Assembly: GCA_964015035.1 (NCBI GenBank)
Contig: CAXHCA010000003.1
Coordinates: 1-64,000, forward strand
Reading direction: 5' to 3'
From: BQJU01 sp964015035
GTDB taxonomy: Bacteria; Bacteroidota; Bacteroidia; Chitinophagales; Saprospiraceae
Length of the DNA stretch: 64,000 nucleotides
This document shows, in pieces, positions 60,873-64,000 of this stretch. Under the pieces are notes generated by a model that saw only the letters and a list, made by a program, of their open reading frames with translations, was not told the origin of the DNA and did not search any database. The first letter of the stretch is position 1. Each line of letters opens with the position of its first letter. Both the position numbers and the translations under genes were made by a program.

Positions 60873-62137
60873 TATAACCAGCCTTTTTGTGTGAGATAAT
60901 CCAATGTCAAGTGTTGCAATTGCAGTTCGTGCAGACTCAAGTTTAACCGGGCATCCAATTCGTCGCTGACCTGATTGAGGTAATCCGCTACCATGATGAC
61001 GCCGTGATCGAGTTGGGAACTGACTTGTTTCAAGATTTCTGCCTGTAGGGCGACTATTTCTTTATCATTTTCAATCAGGCGTTGTATCCGGTTGCGATCT
61101 TCCCGGTATTTGCCGTCGATCAAATTGAGGTTGTAGAGAAACTCCTCCTTTTGATTGTCAACAATTTGCGCCTGTACCCCCAAGGATTCGCGCTGCAATT
61201 CCGACTGCTTCCAATCCAGGATTTTCCAATTCAGCCGCACGCCAATTTGACCAAAAGGACTGAGATCCGTATCAAAGAAATTCAGGGGATTGGGATAACC
61301 TAGCCCGGCACGGGCATAAGCACTCAATTTTGGGCGATTTTGCACTTCTGTCATTTCAGTATTGGCCAAAATCTGTTGGCGCTGTAGTGCAAATAGTTCC
61401 AATTCCGGGCGCCGTACGGCTTCTGTAAAAGAAGGGGTTGGCAGGGTGGGTATCTCCCAGGTAACTTGCTCATCAAAATGCTGTCCCGTCAATTGGTTGA
61501 ATGTAGCCAAAAGGCCACGGATTTGTCCGGCGACTTCTTCGCTTTGGGCGTCGAGTTTTAGGCCTTGAACACGCACCTTTTCCACCTCGCTGGGCAGGAC
61601 CACCCCATGCTTTTCGCCCGCTTCCATTGAAGTCAGGCGGGTGTTGAGTTTTTCGCGGGTATTGGCCAGCAAAGCAGCTTTGGCACGCAGCAGACGAATC
61701 CCCATCACCAAATCGTTGACGCGGGTTTTGAGCTGAGCCAACTGTACCTCTACCGATTGTTGTTGAGTAGCCAGCTTAGCCGTTTCCAATTTGCGTTGGA
61801 CCTCCCTCATCCCACCATCATAGACCACATAATTGAGGTCGAGTGTACTGCGTGCATTGACCAAGGGCAATTCAATTTTTTCCGTTCCCGGAAGGCTAAA
61901 GGGCACGGTCACCGACTCCGTTTGCAAAGCAGCTTCCGTATTCCAGGACAGGCTAGGTAGTTTGCTTTTGTCCAACTGTTGCAGCGAGAGTTGGTACTGC
62001 TGATCGAGCAAGGCCTTACGCTGCTGAATGGGGTGTTGCTCTTGTGCCCAACGGTAGCAATCTTCCAACTTTACGGTTGATTGTGCCCAAACGCCGGGGG
62101 CCAGCAAGAGACTCAAAAAGAGAATGAAATATCTCAT
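60872..62137 (-). CDS. TolC-family outer-membrane efflux protein
   Basis: An outer-membrane channel component of about 421 residues. The start MRYFILFLSLLLAPGVWAQ at 62137 gives a good signal peptide and is preferred to the in-frame ATG at 62173, which would also run through the operator-like palindrome. The mature part has the long alpha-helical repeats of TolC (LKTRVNDLVMGIRLLRAKAALLANTREKLNTRL) in two halves and DLSPFGQIGVRLNWKILDWKQSE for the strands. It is the first transport gene after tetR. Confidence 0.92.
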   Translation of the reverse strand: MRYFILFLSLLLAPGVWAQSTVKLEDCYRWAQEQHPIQQRKALLDQQYQLSLQQLDKSKLPSLSWNTEAALQTESVTVPFSLPGTEKIELPLVNARSTLDLNYVVYDGGMREVQRKLETAKLATQQQSVEVQLAQLKTRVNDLVMGIRLLRAKAALLANTREKLNTRLTSMEAGEKHGVVLPSEVEKVRVQGLKLDAQSEEVAGQIRGLLATFNQLTGQHFDEQVTWEIPTLPTPSFTEAVRRPELELFALQRQQILANTEMTEVQNRPKLSAYARAGLGYPNPLNFFDTDLSPFGQIGVRLNWKILDWKQSELQRESLGVQAQIVDNQKEEFLYNLNLIDGKYREDRNRIQRLIENDKEIVALQAEILKQVSSQLDHGVIMVADYLNQVSDELDARLNLSLHELQLQHLTLDYLTQKGWL

Positions 62138-62175
62138 GACTATCGTGTTTTTCAAAATATTGAGATTTATCAAAC

Positions 62176-62197
62176 GGTTTAACTGTCTGGTTAAATG
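62176..62197. promoter_or_regulatory. Operator-like palindrome upstream of tolC
   Basis: GGTTTAACTGTCTGGTTAAA contains TTTAAC (62178-62183), six bases, and GTTAAA (62190-62195), a perfect inverted repeat. The same pattern occurs at 62830-62851, just upstream of the tetR-type gene. Two matched sites at the two ends of the regulator gene make it the likely operator (inference). Confidence 0.65.
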
Positions 62198-62211
62198 AGG
62201 GGCAAAAAAAT

Positions 62212-62820
62212 TTAATTGCTAATTGCCCGGTGAATAAAGTTTTTGACTTCTTCCTTGCGGTTTTCCATCAATGCACTCCAGGTCGCATCATCCATGCCCG
62301 AGATCGCTTTCACCATTGGTTTGGCGATAAAGGGGAAGGCACAGAGAGAAAGAACATTCATAAAAAAGTGCAAGGGGTGCATTTCGCGAATATTTCCCTT
62401 TTCCATTTCCATCATCATTTGCTGAAAGAAGTCTGCTATTTCCGGAAACATCTCTCTGCTCTTTATTTTCTCCACAAAGCGATCCGGGTTTTGCGCAATT
62501 TCATTGACGATAAAAAGGGGTACATGTGGATTCTGTTCAATGGTAGAAATATACCTGTCTACAAAATCATCCAGCTTTTCCACCAAGGGTTTATCTGTGG
62601 TAATAGTCTGCTTCAATTGCACCACCATCTGGTCGAAAATCTCCGAAAAGATGGATTCAAACAACTTGTCCTTTGTACGGTAATAATAATGTAGCAAAGC
62701 CTTATTGATGCCTGCCTCTTCTGCTATTTCCTGCATCCTAGCGCCGGCATATCCTTTGCGTACAAAAATCTTCCTGGCCGCCTCTTTAATAATCTGTTCC
62801 GTCGATGTTTCTTCCGTCAT
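62212..62820 (-). CDS. TetR/AcrR-family transcriptional regulator
   Basis: A 202-residue repressor with the N-terminal helix-turn-helix FVRKGYAGARMQEIAEEAGINKALLHYYYRTKDKLFESIF, which is typical of TetR, and a helical ligand-binding domain. It precedes the tolC-hlyD-ABC genes on the same strand, like CecR (YbiH) with ybhGFSR in E. coli. It probably represses the operon and itself through the two palindromes and is released by an unknown small molecule. Confidence 0.93.
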   Translation of the reverse strand: MTEETSTEQIIKEAARKIFVRKGYAGARMQEIAEEAGINKALLHYYYRTKDKLFESIFSEIFDQMVVQLKQTITTDKPLVEKLDDFVDRYISTIEQNPHVPLFIVNEIAQNPDRFVEKIKSREMFPEIADFFQQMMMEMEKGNIREMHPLHFFMNVLSLCAFPFIAKPMVKAISGMDDATWSALMENRKEEVKNFIHRAISN

Positions 62821-62829
62821 TAGTCAACT

Positions 62830-62851
62830 GGTTTAACCAAATGGTTAAGAC
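62830..62851. promoter_or_regulatory. Operator-like palindrome upstream of tetR
   Basis: GGTTTAACCAAATGGTTAAG holds TTTAAC (62832-62837), six bases, GTTAAG (62844-62849). It is ten bases upstream of the tetR start codon and matches the site at 62176-62197. It lies also in the leader region of the divergent gene at 62980, which it might influence. Confidence 0.65.
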
Positions 62852-62979
62852 AAAAATAAAGGAGATCTTTGAAAGATGCAAGGAGTGAGGGCTTTTTTAT
62901 GCAAATCCATGTGTGCCTGTCTCCCCATTTTGTCAAACGGAAAAGGATTTGCAATTTACAGGTTCAAAAAAAAATCAAC

Positions 62980-63918
62980 ATGAATCGGCTCATTTACCTG
63001 CTTTGCACCCTTTTTTTAATAGCAAGCTGCCATTCTGCCGACGAGCAGGACACGGCAATTCCTGAACGACCAAAAGCCCCCTATCTCATCGTGTTGGGGA
63101 TCGCGCAGGATGCCGGTTACCCACAAGCCGGGTGTACAAAGGTGTGTTGTCAAGATATTTGGGAAGGGCAAAGGGAGGGCAAAATGGTTTCGTGCCTGGC
63201 CTTGGTTGATCCGATTAGCCAGCAAGCTTGGATGTTTGATGCAACACCTGATTTCCGGAACCAATTGCATTTATTGGAACAGCACGCCCCTCTTTCCGGC
63301 ATCTTTCTGACCCATGCCCATATTGGCCACTACACCGGATTGATGCACTTGGGGAGAGAAGTGATGGGGGCAGATAAAACGCCCGTTTATGCCATGCCGA
63401 AAATGCGGAATTTCCTTACGGAAAATGGCCCTTGGAGCCAGTTGGTAGATCTACAAAACATCCAATTGTATTTACTACGAGCAGACAGTACGATTCAACT
63501 AAACGAGCGACTGCGCGTGACGCCATTTCAGGTACCCCATCGCGATGAGTTTTCCGAAACAGTTGGCTATTTGATTGAAAGCCAACAGGTGTCGATTGCC
63601 TTCATTCCTGATATTGATAAATGGAACAAATGGAGCACCGACATTGCCGGATTGGTGCATGCTGTAGACTACGCCTTCGTCGATGGCACTTTTTTCGAAA
63701 ATGGGGAGATTCCCGGTCGGGACATGAGTGAAATTCCCCACCCTTTTATCAAAGAAACGATGCATGCCCTCAACGACCTCGACCTTTTAGATAAAGCGAA
63801 GGTACATTTCATTCATTTTAACCATACCAATCCGGTGCTCAGAGACGAAGCTTCTCGCAAAGCCGTAGAGCATGCGGGTTTTCGCCTGGCTTGGCAAGGA
63901 CAGATTGTACCATTATAA
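62980..63918 (+). CDS. PqqB-like metallo-beta-lactamase-fold lipoprotein
   Basis: A 312-residue protein with lipobox LFLIASC (cysteine 17), so it is probably an outer- or inner-membrane lipoprotein. The mature part matches PqqB-type hydrolases: LGIAQDAGYPQAGCTKVCC with cysteine ligands, SCLALVDP, the metal site FLTHAHIGHYTGL (H112, H114, H117) and FIPDIDKW, VDYAFVDGTFF. PqqB takes part in PQQ cofactor synthesis, but no pqqA, C, D or E is adjacent, so another role is likely. The start at 62980 is chosen because it gives the lipoprotein signal. It is divergent from the tetR-type gene. Confidence 0.83.
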   Translation: MNRLIYLLCTLFLIASCHSADEQDTAIPERPKAPYLIVLGIAQDAGYPQAGCTKVCCQDIWEGQREGKMVSCLALVDPISQQAWMFDATPDFRNQLHLLEQHAPLSGIFLTHAHIGHYTGLMHLGREVMGADKTPVYAMPKMRNFLTENGPWSQLVDLQNIQLYLLRADSTIQLNERLRVTPFQVPHRDEFSETVGYLIESQQVSIAFIPDIDKWNKWSTDIAGLVHAVDYAFVDGTFFENGEIPGRDMSEIPHPFIKETMHALNDLDLLDKAKVHFIHFNHTNPVLRDEASRKAVEHAGFRLAWQGQIVPL

Positions 63919-63923
63919 TCGTC

Positions 63924-63968
63924 GATTCGCGCGAGAATCACTATCTTTGCGAACGAACATTCATTCGT
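63924..63968 (+). promoter_or_regulatory. Promoter with operator-like palindromes at the window edge
   Basis: TATCTTTG (63942-63949) matches the -7 box. GATTC/GAATC (63924-63939) flanks it upstream. ACGAACATTCATTCGT (63953-63968) is a near-palindrome between the box and an ATG at 63970, whose frame is open to the end (31 bases). It resembles the GAATGAATG-type operators of some TetR proteins. A regulated gene probably begins here and continues beyond the window. Confidence 0.5.
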
Positions 63969-64000
63969 GATGTTGTTAATTGTAAAACCTAGCCAAATAT

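Noticed and set aside
55894..62820. Efflux operon considered as an antibiotic biosynthesis or self-resistance cluster
   Set aside because: There are no biosynthetic genes around it; the layout is that of a general TetR-controlled exporter.
1..64000. tRNA, rRNA, CRISPR arrays, prophage or intact transposase genes
   Set aside because: None was seen on reading both strands; a dedicated tRNA or RNA-family scan could not be run, so short RNAs may have been missed.

Overview
The window looks like chromosomal DNA of a Bacteroidota bacterium of the Saprospiria (Lewinella or Haliscomenobacter-like) lineage. The grounds are type IX secretion (T9SS) cargo with type A and gliding-motility (type B) sorting tails, promoters of the Bacteroidota form TAnnTTTG preceded by TTG, a B-type succinate dehydrogenase with one cytochrome b subunit, a GYDIA-type GHMP kinase, and a mevalonate gene cluster, which in this phylum is typical of the Saprospiria. 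The genus is inference. I see no rRNA, tRNA, CRISPR array, prophage or intact insertion sequence.

Layout. 0.2-3.3 kb: HD-domain protein, HtrA-like periplasmic protease with a long leader hairpin, ComF-like phosphoribosyltransferase. 3.3-6.7 kb (minus): ribosomal operon rplM-rpsI-rpsB-tsf closed by a strong terminator, then pyrH. 6.9-10.3 kb: fni, HMG-CoA reductase and a GHMP kinase. 10.7-16.7 kb: Nfu, a ligase-associated-type exonuclease, a PAS histidine kinase overlapping a SnoaL-like gene, a coiled exported protein and a PaaI-type thioesterase, with two related palindromic repeats. 16.9-19.8 kb: sigma factor, a translationally coupled membrane/beta-barrel protein and a lipoprotein. 19.9-30.3 kb: RNase R, CutC, a GT39-like enzyme, a Tat-exported Gfo/Idh/MocA oxidoreductase, three unrecognised exported or membrane genes and a PhoD-like phosphatase. 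30.4-34.0 kb: sdhCAB. 34.2-45.4 kb: housekeeping and hypothetical genes including ftsK, scpB, a lytic transglycosylase and a LEA-like repeat protein.

45.4-50.8 kb is the accessory, partly AT-rich and decayed part. A HipA-like kinase is split by a frameshift, and its HipA-N partner, interrupted by an in-frame TAG, lies in what would otherwise pass for an empty gap. Next come a PaaY-like hexapeptide protein, the 3' end of a T9SS cargo gene and a second T9SS cargo gene with a one-base frameshift near its 5' end. 50.9-55.8 kb: flavin reductase, DinB, aminotransferase and an IgGFc-binding type B cargo protein. 55.9-62.8 kb (minus): a complete tetR-tolC-hlyD-ABC-ABC-permease-permease efflux operon with two matching operator-like palindromes. 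The window ends with a PqqB-like lipoprotein and the promoter of a gene that runs off the edge.

Working together: fni, mvaA and the GHMP kinase serve isoprenoid precursor synthesis; sdhCAB serves the TCA cycle and respiration; the efflux operon is a self-contained exporter under its own TetR; the sigma factor and its neighbour form a signalling pair. The most unusual material is the hidden broken HipN/HipA pair, the palindromic repeat family at 10.4 and 16.1 kb, and the mosaic T9SS cargo gene.
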